Shown: positions 41,793 to 50,512 of the stretch, piece after piece | How positions within the stretch are numbered: the stretch's first letter is position 1 | Layout: each line of letters opens with the position of its first letter | Position numbers and translations under genes: made by a program | NCBI RefSeq assembly: GCF_013409045.1 | Contig: NZ_JACCBT010000001.1 | Coordinates: 7,418,669-7,482,668 of the forward strand | Length of the DNA: 64,000 nt | Direction of reading: 5' to 3' | Source: Actinomadura citrea | Lineage (GTDB): Bacteria > Actinomycetota > Actinomycetes > Streptosporangiales > Streptosporangiaceae | Notes under the pieces: model-generated | The model's input: the letters and a program-made list of their open reading frames with translations, nothing else | The model's database searches: none | Told to the model about the DNA's origin: nothing

Positions 41793-43001
41793 ATGGTCTT
41801 TGACGTGCAGCTTCGTTACCAGTACCGCCTCTATCCGACCGCGGGCCAGCGTCAGGCTCTGGCCCGCGCGTTCGGGTGCGCGCGAACGGTGTTCAATGAC
41901 GGGCTGCGCGCCAGGCAGAACGCCCACGCGGCCGGACTGCCCTACATCCGCGACGGCGAGTTGTCCAAGCGGGTCATCACTGAGGCCAAGAAGACCTCGG
42001 AGCGCGCGTGGCTGGGCGAGGTGTCGGCCGTGGTGCTGCAGCAGGCCCTGGCCGACCTGAACTCCGCCTACCGCAACTTCTTCGCCTCCCTCACAGGCAA
42101 GCGCAACGGGCCGAAGGCCGCCGCGCCCCGGTTCCGGTCCCGCAGGGACAACCGGCAGGCGATCCGGTTCACCCGCAACGCCCGGTTCCGCATCACGGCG
42201 GGCGGGAGACTGCGCCTGCCCAAGATCGGGGACGTCCGCGTGCGCTGGTCGCGGGAACTGCCCGCCGAACCCTCCAGCCTGACGGTGGTCAAGGACGCGG
42301 CCGGGCGGTACTTCGCCTCGTTCGTGATCCAGGCCCGCGAGGAGCCGCTGCCAGACGCGACATCAGAGATCGGCATCGATCTGGGGCTGACCCACTTCGC
42401 GGTCACCTCCGACGGCCGAAAGATCGCCAACCCGCGTTTCCTGCGGCGCGCCGAACGCCGACTGCGAAAAGCGCGGCGAACCCTGCTCCGGAAGGTGAAG
42501 GGCTCCAGCAACCGCGAGAAGGCCGTGGTCAAGGTCGCGCGGGCCCACGCCCGGGTGGCCGACGCGCGCCGCGACTGGGCGCACAAGCTCTCCACCGCGT
42601 TGATCCGCGAGAACCAAGCGGTGTACGTGGAGGACCTTGCCGTGTCCGGCCTCGGTCGCACACGCCTCGCCAAATCCGTGCATGACGCGGGCTGGTCGCA
42701 GTTCGTGTCGATGCTGGCGTACAAGGCGGCCCGGAGCGGCCGCCACTTCGCCAAGATCGACCGGTGGTCCCCCTCTTCTAAGCTGTGTTCGGCCTGCGGA
42801 GCGCTCGCCGAGTCGATGCCGCTGAACATCCGGTCGTGGACCTGCCCGTGCGGGGTGGCCCACGACCGGGACGTGAACGCGGCGATCAACATCCTGGCCG
42901 CCGGACGGGCGGACAGACCAAACGCCTGTGGAGCGCAGGTAAGACCGGGGCCTGCCCCGGCACAGCGCCGCGAAGCAGGAAGCCTCAGAGGTGCCGCATG
43001 A
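41793..43001 (+). CDS. tnpB: RNA-guided endonuclease TnpB
   Basis: A 402-aa TnpB. The N-terminal HTH-like region is YRLYPTAGQRQALARAFGCA. RuvC residues are D196 (GIDLGLTHFAV), E280 (VYVEDLAVSG) and D360 (HDRDVNAAINIL), all present. The zinc finger is CSACG ... CPCG, with the second pair one residue closer than the usual CxxC. The enzyme should cut DNA using an RNA made from the element end. A GTG at 41805 is an alternative start. Confidence 0.92.
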   Translation: MVFDVQLRYQYRLYPTAGQRQALARAFGCARTVFNDGLRARQNAHAAGLPYIRDGELSKRVITEAKKTSERAWLGEVSAVVLQQALADLNSAYRNFFASLTGKRNGPKAAAPRFRSRRDNRQAIRFTRNARFRITAGGRLRLPKIGDVRVRWSRELPAEPSSLTVVKDAAGRYFASFVIQAREEPLPDATSEIGIDLGLTHFAVTSDGRKIANPRFLRRAERRLRKARRTLLRKVKGSSNREKAVVKVARAHARVADARRDWAHKLSTALIRENQAVYVEDLAVSGLGRTRLAKSVHDAGWSQFVSMLAYKAARSGRHFAKIDRWSPSSKLCSACGALAESMPLNIRSWTCPCGVAHDRDVNAAINILAAGRADRPNACGAQVRPGPAPAQRREAGSLRGAA

Positions 43002-43048
43002 CGCGGCACGGGCTGATTTTTCGGCCTTCGGGCCGGAGAGCGCGTCAA
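42900..43048 (+). ncRNA. Probable omega RNA of TnpB
   Basis: TnpB guide RNAs come from the 3-prime end of tnpB and the element right end. Here that segment holds GAAGCAGGAAGCC-type sequence, a perfect GTGCCGC-ATGAC-GCGGCAC hairpin (42991-43009) overlapping the stop codon, and the CGGCC-TTCG-GGCCG hairpin (43022-43035). The guide would be the host sequence after about 43048. Boundaries are estimates. Confidence 0.45.
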
Positions 43049-43132
43049 CTGACCGGAAACACCCTGTTCGCGGACGGCGGCTCGCATGTCAACGGCGTCG
43101 CCTGGACCCCGGACCTGGACGGAGAGCAATGA
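43046..43132 (+). pseudogene. C-terminal remnant of an SDR gene cut by the TnpB element
   Basis: In the frame ending TGA at 43130-43132, LTGNTLFADGGSHVNGVAW is a typical SDR C-terminus (TGN-x4-DGG). No matching N-terminal part exists on the other side of the element, so the front of the gene was lost. The stop overlaps the next start (ATGA), showing that the lost gene was once coupled to the SDR downstream. Confidence 0.7.
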
Positions 43133-43917
43133 TCGACCGATACGGCCCGTGGGCCGTGATCGCCGGGGGCTCGGAGGGCGTCGGCTCGGCCTTCGCGCAC
43201 CGCCTCGCCGACGCGGGCCTGAACCTCGTGCTGATCGCGCGCAAGCCGGGGCCGCTGGCGGAGACGGCCGAGGCCGTCCGCGCGAAGGGCGTCGAGGTGC
43301 GCACCCTCGAACTGGACCTGGTCGCCCCGGACCCGGTCAAGGCGATCCGCGAGGTGACCGAGGGCCTGGACGTCGGGCTGCTGGTCTTCAACGCGGGCGC
43401 GAACAGCTACGGCCACGAGTTCGTCACCGGCGACCTGGACCGCTTCCAGGGCGTCATCGACCTCAACGTCACCGCCCAGCTCGCGCTGACGCACCACTTC
43501 GGCGCGCTGATGAAGGAGCGGGGGCGCGGCGGCATCCTGCTGGTCGGCTCCCTCGCCGGCTACATGGGACAGCCGCAGATCAGCATCTACTCGGCGGTGA
43601 AGGCGTTCGGCCGCGTCTTCGCCGAGGGGCTGTGGCTGGAGATGCGCGAGCACGGGGTGGACGTCCTGGAACTGGTCCTCGGCGTGACCCGCACCCCGGC
43701 GATGGAGCGCGCCGGCCTCGACATGGACATGCCGGGCCTGAACGTCGCCGAGCCCGACGACGTCGCCCGCGAGGGCCTCGAACACCTGGGGGACGGCCCG
43801 GTCTGGGTCGCGGGCGGCAACTACGACATGGCCCGCAAACGCGCCGGTTTCCCCCGCGAGAGGCTCGTCGCCGGGGCGCACGCCGCGATGCGGCGCATGC
43901 TTCCGAAGCCGTCCTGA
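43129..43917 (+). CDS. SDR family oxidoreductase
   Basis: A 262-aa SDR. AGGSEGVGSAFAHRLADAG (cofactor), FNAGANSYG (NNAG variant) and YSAVKAFGRVFAEGLW (Tyr/Lys site) are seen. It overlaps the remnant SDR stop by 4 nt. It probably acts on a steroid or acyl intermediate like its neighbours. Its native promoter may be upstream of kshA and now be interrupted by the TnpB element. Confidence 0.85.
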   Translation: MIDRYGPWAVIAGGSEGVGSAFAHRLADAGLNLVLIARKPGPLAETAEAVRAKGVEVRTLELDLVAPDPVKAIREVTEGLDVGLLVFNAGANSYGHEFVTGDLDRFQGVIDLNVTAQLALTHHFGALMKERGRGGILLVGSLAGYMGQPQISIYSAVKAFGRVFAEGLWLEMREHGVDVLELVLGVTRTPAMERAGLDMDMPGLNVAEPDDVAREGLEHLGDGPVWVAGGNYDMARKRAGFPRERLVAGAHAAMRRMLPKPS

Positions 43918-43952
43918 CACGCTCCGGAGCCGGCGTCCGGTAGGCATGGAGC

Positions 43953-44798
43953 ATGTCCGTTCACCATGCCCGTATCCCGGTCGCCGGCCACTCGCTGCAC
44001 GTCGCGGAGTCGGGAGACCCCTCCGGCCGGCCGTACCTGTTCCTGCACGGCTGGCCGGAGTCGTGGCGGACGTGGCGGGACGTGATGGCCGCCGCGCCCC
44101 CGGGGGTCCGCCTCGTCGCGGCCGACCTGCCGGGCATCGGGGGGTCGACCGGGGCGACCTGCGGATCGAAGCGCGCCCTGGCCTCGGTCGTCCACGACCT
44201 CGTCCGGCACCTGGGCCTGGACGACCTCACCCTGGTCGGCCACGACGCCGGGGGAATGGTCGCCTACGCCTACCTGCGCCGGTACGAGGCGGCGCGGGTG
44301 GTCATCATGAACACGGCGATCCCGGGCGTCGCGCCCTGGGACGCGGTCATCGCCAGCCCCACCATCTGGCATTTCGGCCTGCACGCCGTTCCCGGCCTGC
44401 CGGAGACCCTCGTCCGCGGCCGCCAGGCCGAGTACTTCGACCACTTCTACGACGTGCTGTCCGCGGATCCGTCCAGGATCACGCCCGACGCCCGCGCCGC
44501 CCACGCGGCCGCCTACGGCACGGACGCGTCCCTGACCGCCGGTTTCGACCTCTACCGCGCCTTCGCGCAGGACGCCGAGGACAACGCCGCCCTGACGGGC
44601 CCGGTCACGACACCCGTTCTCTACCTGCGCGGGGACGGAGAGGGCGGCGACATCGCCGCCTATGCGGAAGGCTTCCGCAAGGCGGGCGTGGAGAACCTGA
44701 CCACCGCGACCATCCGCGACACGGGCCACTTCTCCCAGGAAGAGCAGCCCGCCGCGGTCTGGGCCGAGATCCACGCCTTCGCCGCCCGGGAGGGCTGA
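43953..44798 (+). CDS. Alpha/beta hydrolase with Asp nucleophile (epoxide hydrolase/dehalogenase type)
   Basis: A 281-aa hydrolase. YLFLHGWPESWRTWRDVM holds the oxyanion HGWP, LVGHDAGGMVAYAYLRRY carries an Asp nucleophile as in epoxide hydrolases and haloalkane dehalogenases, and RDTGHFSQEEQP carries the His. It could open an epoxide formed on a steroid or remove a halogen. It follows the SDR by 35 bp and is the last rightward gene here. Confidence 0.82.
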   Translation: MSVHHARIPVAGHSLHVAESGDPSGRPYLFLHGWPESWRTWRDVMAAAPPGVRLVAADLPGIGGSTGATCGSKRALASVVHDLVRHLGLDDLTLVGHDAGGMVAYAYLRRYEAARVVIMNTAIPGVAPWDAVIASPTIWHFGLHAVPGLPETLVRGRQAEYFDHFYDVLSADPSRITPDARAAHAAAYGTDASLTAGFDLYRAFAQDAEDNAALTGPVTTPVLYLRGDGEGGDIAAYAEGFRKAGVENLTTATIRDTGHFSQEEQPAAVWAEIHAFAAREG

Positions 44799-44805
44799 GC
44801 CGCGA

Positions 44806-46431
44806 TCAGCGGGGCCGGTAGGTGCCGTCGCGGTGCTCGTAGACGGGGTCCGGGGCGTCGCGGCCTTCGGTGCGGAGGACGCGCTTGACGACCTTGTTGG
44901 TCGGGGTGCGGGGCAGAGCCTCGACCACGCGGACGTAGCGCGGGGTCCACTTGGTGCCGAGGTCCGGCTGGGCGGCCAGGAAGGCGGTGAAGGCGGACGG
45001 GTCGAAGGCGCGGCCCGGGGCCAGGGTGACGGCCGCCATCACCTGGTCGCCCACGCGGTCGTCCGGGACGGCGTAGACGGCGACGTCGGTGAAGGGCTCG
45101 AAGCGGGCCAGGAGGCGTTCGACGGGGGCGGCGGCGAAGTTCTCGCCGTCCACGCGCAGCCAGTCGTCGTCGCGGCCGGCGAAGTACCAGTAGCCGTCGG
45201 CGTCGCGGTAGGCGAGGTCACCCGACCAGGTCCAGCCGTTGCGGACGCGCCGCGCCGTCGCCTCGGGGTTGTTGTAGTAGCCCTCGAACTTGGCGGCGCC
45301 CATCGTGTCGACGATCTCGCCGATGGCCTCCTCGGCGTTGAGCAGCAACCCGTCCGCGTCGAACTCGGCGCGCGGGCATTCCCGCAGGGAGTCGGGGTCC
45401 ATCACGACGGTGCCCGCCTCGGCGACGCCCAGCGAGCCGGGCGGCGTGCCCGGGACGCGGTTGAGGCGGATCTCGCCCTCGCTCGACCCGTAGGAGTCGA
45501 TGACGGTGCAGCCGAAGCGGCGGGCGAACGCGTCGATGTCGCGCTGCGCCGCCTCGTTGCCGAACGCGATCCGGAGCGTGTTGTCGGCGTCGTCCGGCTT
45601 CTCCGGGACGGCCAGGATGTAGCTGAGGGGCTTGCCGACGTAGTTGAAGAACGTCACGCCGTGGCGGCGCACGTCCGGCAGGAACCCGGAGGCCGAGAAC
45701 GTGCGGCGCAGGACGATGCGGCCGCCGGCGGCCACGGCGGGCGCGATCCCGGCCATCAGCGCGTTGGAGTGGAACATCGGCATGACCACGTAGAACACGT
45801 CGTCCCCGGTGAGGCGGCGCCGGTCGCGCTGCTGCACGGCGATCCGGCCGAGCCTGCGCTGCGTGCAGATCACCGCCTTGGGCGCGGACGTCGTCCCGGA
45901 CGTGAACACCAGCGAGAAGATCGTGCCGGGGTCCACCGGGGCGGGCGCGGCCAGGCGGGCGGAGGCCAGCCGCTCGGCGTGCGCGGGCGTGTCGACCGCC
46001 AGGGACGGGACCGGTGTGAGCCCTTCGAGCAGCGGCGCGCGGGACGTCTCGGTGACCAGCAGCGCGCAGTCGGTGTGGGTGATGTCGCGGGCCAGCTCGG
46101 CGCCCCGCCGCGTCGGGTTCAGCTCCACGACGGGGACGCCGGCGAGGGCCGAGCCCAGCAGCCAGAACAGGTGCTCGGGGCCGTTCTCCAGGAACAGGCC
46201 GACGTGGCCGGGCAGGTCCCGGACGAGCGAGGCCCGCCGCAGGGACTCCGCGACGACCTCCCTCCAGGTCCAGGAGCGGTCCTCGAAGCACAGGCCCGTC
46301 CGGTCGTCGCCGCCGCGCGCCGCGATCAGCTCCGCGAACGCGGTCTCGCGGGCGGGACGATCGTCGCCCAGCACCGCCTTCTCGCCCAGCACCGCCTTCT
46401 CTCTGAGCGCCCCTGCCTTCTCGTCCTGCAT
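44806..46431 (-). CDS. FadD17-like acyl-CoA synthetase
   Basis: A 541-aa CoA ligase from ATG 46431. SLVFTSGTTSAPKAVICTQ, SYGSSEGEIRLNRVPG, WTWSGDLAYRDADGYWYFAGR and TPTNKVVKRVLR are the standard motifs. It resembles the ligase at 11.1-12.8 kb in its FSASGFLPDVR and GDQVMAA segments. A TTG at 46491 would extend it. The N-terminus contains an EKAVLG repeat from an 18-bp tandem duplication. It ends a long leftward operon that starts with hsaC. Confidence 0.86.
   Translation of the reverse strand: MQDEKAGALREKAVLGEKAVLGDDRPARETAFAELIAARGGDDRTGLCFEDRSWTWREVVAESLRRASLVRDLPGHVGLFLENGPEHLFWLLGSALAGVPVVELNPTRRGAELARDITHTDCALLVTETSRAPLLEGLTPVPSLAVDTPAHAERLASARLAAPAPVDPGTIFSLVFTSGTTSAPKAVICTQRRLGRIAVQQRDRRRLTGDDVFYVVMPMFHSNALMAGIAPAVAAGGRIVLRRTFSASGFLPDVRRHGVTFFNYVGKPLSYILAVPEKPDDADNTLRIAFGNEAAQRDIDAFARRFGCTVIDSYGSSEGEIRLNRVPGTPPGSLGVAEAGTVVMDPDSLRECPRAEFDADGLLLNAEEAIGEIVDTMGAAKFEGYYNNPEATARRVRNGWTWSGDLAYRDADGYWYFAGRDDDWLRVDGENFAAAPVERLLARFEPFTDVAVYAVPDDRVGDQVMAAVTLAPGRAFDPSAFTAFLAAQPDLGTKWTPRYVRVVEALPRTPTNKVVKRVLRTEGRDAPDPVYEHRDGTYRPR
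46366..46401. repeat. 18-bp tandem duplication
   Basis: GCCCAGCACCGCCTTCTC occurs twice without a gap (46366-46383, 46384-46401) and encodes two EKAVLG units near the FadD17-like N-terminus. It lies in a disordered region and keeps the frame. Confidence 0.85.
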
Positions 46432-46463
46432 GCTGCCCTGGCCCCTCTCGTCTCGGAGCGCCC

Positions 46464-46574
46464 CTAGGCGCGGTGCGGGCGGTTCGTCCAACCCTGGTCG
46501 TCGGCGCGGACGAACCAGCCGGACGCGGCGAGCGTGCCGCCGTCGACCGGGATCGTGCGCGCGCCCTCAGCCAT
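46464..46574 (-). pseudogene. SDR C-terminal fragment (36 codons)
   Basis: A 36-codon ORF with GGAGG 8 nt before its ATG. GARTIPVDGGTLAASGWF is an SDR C-terminal signature (TIPVDGG). No Rossmann part is present: the upstream sequence is the 3-prime end of the SnoaL-like gene, which it overlaps by 8 nt. It is probably the tail of a deleted SDR that now may be translated as a short peptide. Confidence 0.55.
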
Positions 46575-47031
46575 CGCGCCGCCTCCGGACGGGACGGGTC
46601 TCGATCGAGTCGATCCGCTGCTCGCGCCGGGCGAACCGCCAGGTCCCGCCGTCCAGCCGGTAGGCGTCGGTGTAGCGGCAGTGCCACACCAGGTCCCGTG
46701 CGGAGCCGTCCTCGCCGTCGCTCAGGTGGTGGGCGACGCAGGCGATCTCGCCGGTGGCGGTACCGGGCTCGGAACCCGCGGCGAACACCTCTCCGGCGAG
46801 CGCGTGGAACGTGACCGGGATGCCGTGCAGCGCCGAGAGCGTCGCGGCGATCTCGGCGCGTCCGGTGAAGGTCCGCACGGGGTCGAGCTCGCCGGGGGCG
46901 TCGGGCAGGACGAGGACCGCGCCCGGCGCGAACAGGTCGGCCATGGCGCCGACCTCGCGGCGGTCGGCGTGCAGCGCGTACCGGGCGACGAGGTCGCCGA
47001 GCGCGATCCGGTCGGCGGCTTCGAGCGTCAT
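46567..47031 (-). CDS. SnoaL-like (NTF2-fold) protein
   Basis: A 154-aa cone-shaped alpha+beta protein. LVARYALHADRREVGAMADLF with later RDLVWHCRYTDAYRLDGGTW are NTF2/SnoaL features. The fold includes ketosteroid isomerase, so an isomerase or lyase role on steroids is plausible. ATG at 47031 overlaps the LLM reductase stop. A similar reductase-SnoaL pair lies at 58.3-59.6 kb. Confidence 0.8.
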   Translation of the reverse strand: MTLEAADRIALGDLVARYALHADRREVGAMADLFAPGAVLVLPDAPGELDPVRTFTGRAEIAATLSALHGIPVTFHALAGEVFAAGSEPGTATGEIACVAHHLSDGEDGSARDLVWHCRYTDAYRLDGGTWRFARREQRIDSIETRPVRRRRDG

Positions 47032-47915
47032 GATCCCGACAGGCCCAGGCGGTCGGCGCAGGCGGACAGCCCGTCCCTGGCCTCGCCGAGGTCCTTCGTC
47101 ACGGTCCCGCGCAGGACGAGCCGGTCCGCGCCGAGGGCGGCCAGTCTCCCCGCCTTCTCCGGCGTGACCGCCGACAGCGAGTGGCCGAGGGTCAGTTCGA
47201 GGGCGTCCGGGTCGCGGCCGTTCCTCTCGGCCTCCTCCCGCATCAGCGCCACCAGTCCGCGCAGCTCCTCCCCCGCCACGCCGAGCGGCTGGAGGCCGTC
47301 GCCGTAGCGGCCCGCGCGGCGTGCGGCGGCCTTGGAGTGGCCGCCGATGTGGATCGGGATCCCGCCCTCCTGGACGGGCTTCGGGTAGCTCATCGCACCC
47401 TCGAACCGGAAGAACTCCCCGTCGTGGGAGGCGCCCCCGGGCGCGGTGTCGGCCCACAGCTCGCGCAGCACCCGGAGCTGCTCGTCGCCGCGCCGGCCCC
47501 GCGTCTCGAAGTCGGCGCCGCACGCCTCGACCTCCTCGCGCATCCAGCCCATGCCGACGACGAGCCGCAGCCGGCCGCCCGACAGCGCGTCGACCGTCGC
47601 GAGCCGCTTGGCCAGCACCACCGGGTGGTGGTTCGGCAGGACGAGCACACCGGTGGCGAGCCCGATCCGCCCGGTCCGTCCGGCGAGGAACGCCAGCAGG
47701 TCCAGCGGATCGGGAATGTCCAGGTCGTCGGCCAGCTCCATCCGCCCCGACCGGTCGTAGGGGTACACGCTGGAGTAGCCGCTCGCCACCACCGCGTGCT
47801 CGACCGCGCCGACCGACTCGAAGCCGCAGACCTCCGCGTGCCGGGCGTACTCGCCGATCCACGCGGGATCGGCGGTGACCCCCGCCGCCACGGGAAGCAG
47901 GACGGCGTACTTCAT
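47028..47915 (-). CDS. LLM-class F420-dependent oxidoreductase
   Basis: A 295-aa luciferase-like TIM-barrel protein. GIATGVLVLP-like RIGLATGVLVLPNHHPVVLAKRLA and GGRLRLVVGMGWMREEVEA are the family motifs; IPIHIGGHSKAAARRAGRYGDG ends the barrel. It probably reduces a steroid enone or oxidises an alcohol with F420. It lies 24 bp after the flavoprotein gene in the hsaC operon. Confidence 0.87.
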   Translation of the reverse strand: MKYAVLLPVAAGVTADPAWIGEYARHAEVCGFESVGAVEHAVVASGYSSVYPYDRSGRMELADDLDIPDPLDLLAFLAGRTGRIGLATGVLVLPNHHPVVLAKRLATVDALSGGRLRLVVGMGWMREEVEACGADFETRGRRGDEQLRVLRELWADTAPGGASHDGEFFRFEGAMSYPKPVQEGGIPIHIGGHSKAAARRAGRYGDGLQPLGVAGEELRGLVALMREEAERNGRDPDALELTLGHSLSAVTPEKAGRLAALGADRLVLRGTVTKDLGEARDGLSACADRLGLSGS

Positions 47916-47939
47916 CCGATTCCTCTCAGTTCCGGGCCG

Positions 47940-49406
47940 TCAGTTCGCGGCGGCGGCGCGTCCGGCGCGGCGCCCGAAGAACGTGCCGTCGCCGAGGGAC
48001 GTCCCGCTGACGTAACCCTCGCCGTGGATGCCGGAGGCGGTGCGCCCGGCGGCGTACAGGCCGGGGATCGGCTCACCGGAGTTGTTGCGGACCTCGCCGT
48101 CCACGGTGGTGTCGAGGCCGCCGAGGGTGAACCCGCCGGCGCCCGTCCCGGCGCCGTGCTTGCCGGCGCCGAAGAACCCGTCGGCCGGGTCGATCGCCGC
48201 GAACGGCCCCTTCAGGGGGCGCAGCCACTTGCGGTCCTTGCGGAAGTAGGGATCCTCGCCCCGCTCCGCGAACCGGTTGTAGGTCTCGACGGTCGCCTCC
48301 AGCGAACCGGGCGGCAGGCCGAGCGACTCCTCCAGCTCCGCGAGCGTCTCCGCCGCGTGCTTGGGGCGGACGCCCCACATGTCGGCCTCGGGGATCTCGT
48401 CGTGCCCGGCCTCGTCGATGATCGCCCAGTAGGGACCGGGCTGGTGCTGGACGGCCTGGTGGCTGAACAGGCCCGGGTAGACGTCCTCGTTGATGAACCG
48501 GCGGCCGAGGCCGTCGACGAGCATGCCCCGGCAGATGACGGCGGGGTTGGCGGTGAGCGCGATCTCCACCGTCGCCATGCGGCGGGTCGCGGCGCCGAGC
48601 GCGGTCGCCATCCGGATGCCGGACCCGTCGCTGGTGCCGTCGCTGACCTTGTCGTGCCCGAGCAGCACCGGGGCGTGGTCGGCGAGCATCTCCTCGTTGT
48701 CGACGAACCCGCCGGAGGTCAGGATGACGCCCCTGCGCGCCCGGTAGACCACCCGGTCGGCGAACCTGCGCGCGACGACGCCGGTGACGCGGCCCGCACC
48801 GTCCACGACGAGGTTCGTGGCACAGGTGTCCTGGTGGGCGACGGCGCCCGCCTCGGCGGCGGCCGCGATCAGCTTCTCCATGAGGATGCCGCCGGCGAAC
48901 ATCGGCGTCTCCGGGCGGTGCCCGCGTGGCGCGGGCCGGGCGATCTCGTTGTACGGCCAGGCGTTCTCGCCGAGCCACATCAGGCCGTCGTCGGTGTACG
49001 GCATCCAGCCCGGCGCGTCGAACAGGCTCTCCTTGAACGGGACGCCGCGCGCGCGGAACCACTCGAAGTGCTCCACGCTCCCGTCGCAGTACAGTCGCAG
49101 CTTCTCCGCGTCGGCGTGCGGGCCGAGCGCCGCCGCGAGGAAGGCGAACATGTCGTCGGGCGTGTCGTCGAAGCCGCACGCCTTCTGCACCCGGGTGCCG
49201 CCGCCGAGGTACAGCTCCCCGCCCGACTGGGCGGACGTCCCGCCGGGGCCGCTCGACCGTTCCAGGACGAGCACGTCCGCGCCCGCCACCGCGGCCTCGT
49301 ACGCCGCGGCGGCGCCGGCGGCGCCGAAGCCGACCACCAGCACATCGCACTCGTGGTCGGGCTCCGCCTCCGCGGCGCCGACCGGTTCCACCGAGGGCTT
49401 CGCCAT
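47940..49406 (-). CDS. FAD-dependent 3-ketosteroid delta4-(5-alpha)-dehydrogenase candidate
   Basis: A 488-aa flavoprotein. CDVLVVGFGAAGAAAAYEAA is the FAD motif, GPGGTSAQSGGELYLGGGTR follows, and GEGYVSGTSLGDGTFFGRRA ends it. A Tyr-x-Ser pair (Y465, S467) sits where delta4-(5-alpha)-KSTD uses Tyr466 and Ser468, and the length fits that enzyme. It would desaturate 5-alpha-3-ketosteroids at C4-C5. Other fumarate-reductase-like flavoproteins cannot be excluded. Confidence 0.78.
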   Translation of the reverse strand: MAKPSVEPVGAAEAEPDHECDVLVVGFGAAGAAAAYEAAVAGADVLVLERSSGPGGTSAQSGGELYLGGGTRVQKACGFDDTPDDMFAFLAAALGPHADAEKLRLYCDGSVEHFEWFRARGVPFKESLFDAPGWMPYTDDGLMWLGENAWPYNEIARPAPRGHRPETPMFAGGILMEKLIAAAAEAGAVAHQDTCATNLVVDGAGRVTGVVARRFADRVVYRARRGVILTSGGFVDNEEMLADHAPVLLGHDKVSDGTSDGSGIRMATALGAATRRMATVEIALTANPAVICRGMLVDGLGRRFINEDVYPGLFSHQAVQHQPGPYWAIIDEAGHDEIPEADMWGVRPKHAAETLAELEESLGLPPGSLEATVETYNRFAERGEDPYFRKDRKWLRPLKGPFAAIDPADGFFGAGKHGAGTGAGGFTLGGLDTTVDGEVRNNSGEPIPGLYAAGRTASGIHGEGYVSGTSLGDGTFFGRRAGRAAAAN

Positions 49407-49411
49407 CGGCG

Positions 49412-50323
49412 TCAGCCCTTCTGCTGCGGGACGAAGGCCGCCAGCGGCTCGGACCCGGACCAGTCGTGGCCCCAGTAGCTGTCCTTGGTGATCTCCTCGG
49501 CGGTGTAGTACGCCTCGTCCACGAGCATGCCCTCGCAGCCGTACTCCACGTCCCAGCCCCCGGGGGCGCGCACGTAGAACGACACCATCTTGTCGTTGGT
49601 GTGGCGGCCGAGCGTGGAGGAGATCGAGAAGCCCCTCTTCGTGATGGAGTCGAGCGCGATGCCGACCGCGTCGAGCGTGTCGACCTCCACCATGAGGTGG
49701 ACGAGGCCCGGGTCGCCGTCGAACGGCGCCGGGCAGATCGCGAGGCTGTGGTGGCGCTGGTTGACGCCCATGAACCTGACCTTCGCGGCGCCGCCGCCGA
49801 CCTTCATCGCGCCGCGCGGCAGGAACCCGAGAACCTCGGCGTAGAACGCGACGGTCTCGGTGAACCTGGGGGTGGGCAGCACGACGTGGCCCATGCCCAT
49901 GGGGCCGGTGACGAACTTCTGCGCGAAACCGGTGCGCAGGGGGCCGTGGTCGAGAAGCGGGCCCCAGAACACCTCGACGGGGGTACCGCCCGGATCGGTG
50001 AACGCGACGGCCTCCTCCGCGTCGCGCTCCGCCGCCTCCTTGGACGTCAGCTTCGTCACGGCCGTCCCGGACTTCTCCACGGCCTCGCGGACGGCGGCGA
50101 GCGCGTACTGGTCGCGGACCTCCCAGCCGACGGCCAGCACCCGGTCGGTGTCGCCGGGCAGCACCTGGAGGCGCGACCGGCGCTCGTCCATGCGCAGGTA
50201 GAGGCCGTCCGGGTCCGGTCCGCTCCCCTCGGCGAACCCGAGCCCGTCCAGGGCGAACTCGCGCCAGCGGTCGATGTGCCGGGTCTGGACCTTCAGATAT
50301 CCCAGCCCTCGGATCTGCGTCAC
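49412..50323 (-). CDS. hsaC: HsaC extradiol dioxygenase
   Basis: A 303-aa two-domain type I extradiol dioxygenase. Fe(II) ligands are H146 (GMGHVVLP), the His of GLVHLMVEV and the Glu of GWDVEYGCEG; HTNDKMVSFYVRAPGG is the family signature. It cleaves ring A of 3,4-DHSA to 4,9-DSHA. It is first in the leftward operon hsaC-KSTD-LLM-SnoaL-FadD and starts close to a palindrome-bearing promoter. Confidence 0.93.
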   Translation of the reverse strand: MTQIRGLGYLKVQTRHIDRWREFALDGLGFAEGSGPDPDGLYLRMDERRSRLQVLPGDTDRVLAVGWEVRDQYALAAVREAVEKSGTAVTKLTSKEAAERDAEEAVAFTDPGGTPVEVFWGPLLDHGPLRTGFAQKFVTGPMGMGHVVLPTPRFTETVAFYAEVLGFLPRGAMKVGGGAAKVRFMGVNQRHHSLAICPAPFDGDPGLVHLMVEVDTLDAVGIALDSITKRGFSISSTLGRHTNDKMVSFYVRAPGGWDVEYGCEGMLVDEAYYTAEEITKDSYWGHDWSGSEPLAAFVPQQKG

Positions 50324-50373
50324 TGTCCTCGGTCCCTTCTGGATAGCGGCCCGCGCGGCGGCCGTCCAGGCTC

Positions 50374-50423
50374 AACCTGCCAAATCCGGGGGCGGGCCGC
50401 CGCGCCCTTCCCGCTGAGTGAGA
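50374..50423 (-). promoter_or_regulatory. hsaC operon promoter with palindrome
   Basis: TCCCGCTGAGTGAGA (50409-50423) matches 13 of 15 positions. CAGGTT, read leftward from 50379, has the key A2/T6 of a -10 and is 37 bp from its centre. For the divergent SDR, TCTGAT (50454-50459) is 38 bp from the centre but lacks A2. Confidence 0.48.
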
Positions 50424-50512
50424 GTCTTCCTGCGGCGGGCGGACGGCGGCGGCTCTGATCGGGGCGGCCGCCCTCACCCGAGCGGCGGCTCCCAACCAAA
50501 GGGGGAGGTCTC

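Larger units (their letters stand above)
41675..43048 (+). mobile_element. TnpB-only IS605/IS1341-type element
   Basis: A tnpB gene is flanked by similar GGCC-TTC-GGCC hairpins: CTCCGGCCTTCGGCCTGGAG at 41675-41694 on the left and CGGCCTTCGGGCCG at 43022-43035 on the right. No tnpA is present. The right edge falls inside a coding sequence that resumes as an SDR C-terminus near 43046-43052, so the element or a linked deletion broke that gene. Exact ends are estimates. Confidence 0.65.

Noticed and set aside
42991..43029. Hairpin plus TTTTT after tnpB as a plain transcription terminator
   Set aside because: It lies in the element end where the omega RNA is expected, and the T-run is separated from the stem by GGGCTGA; a terminator role is possible but not preferred.
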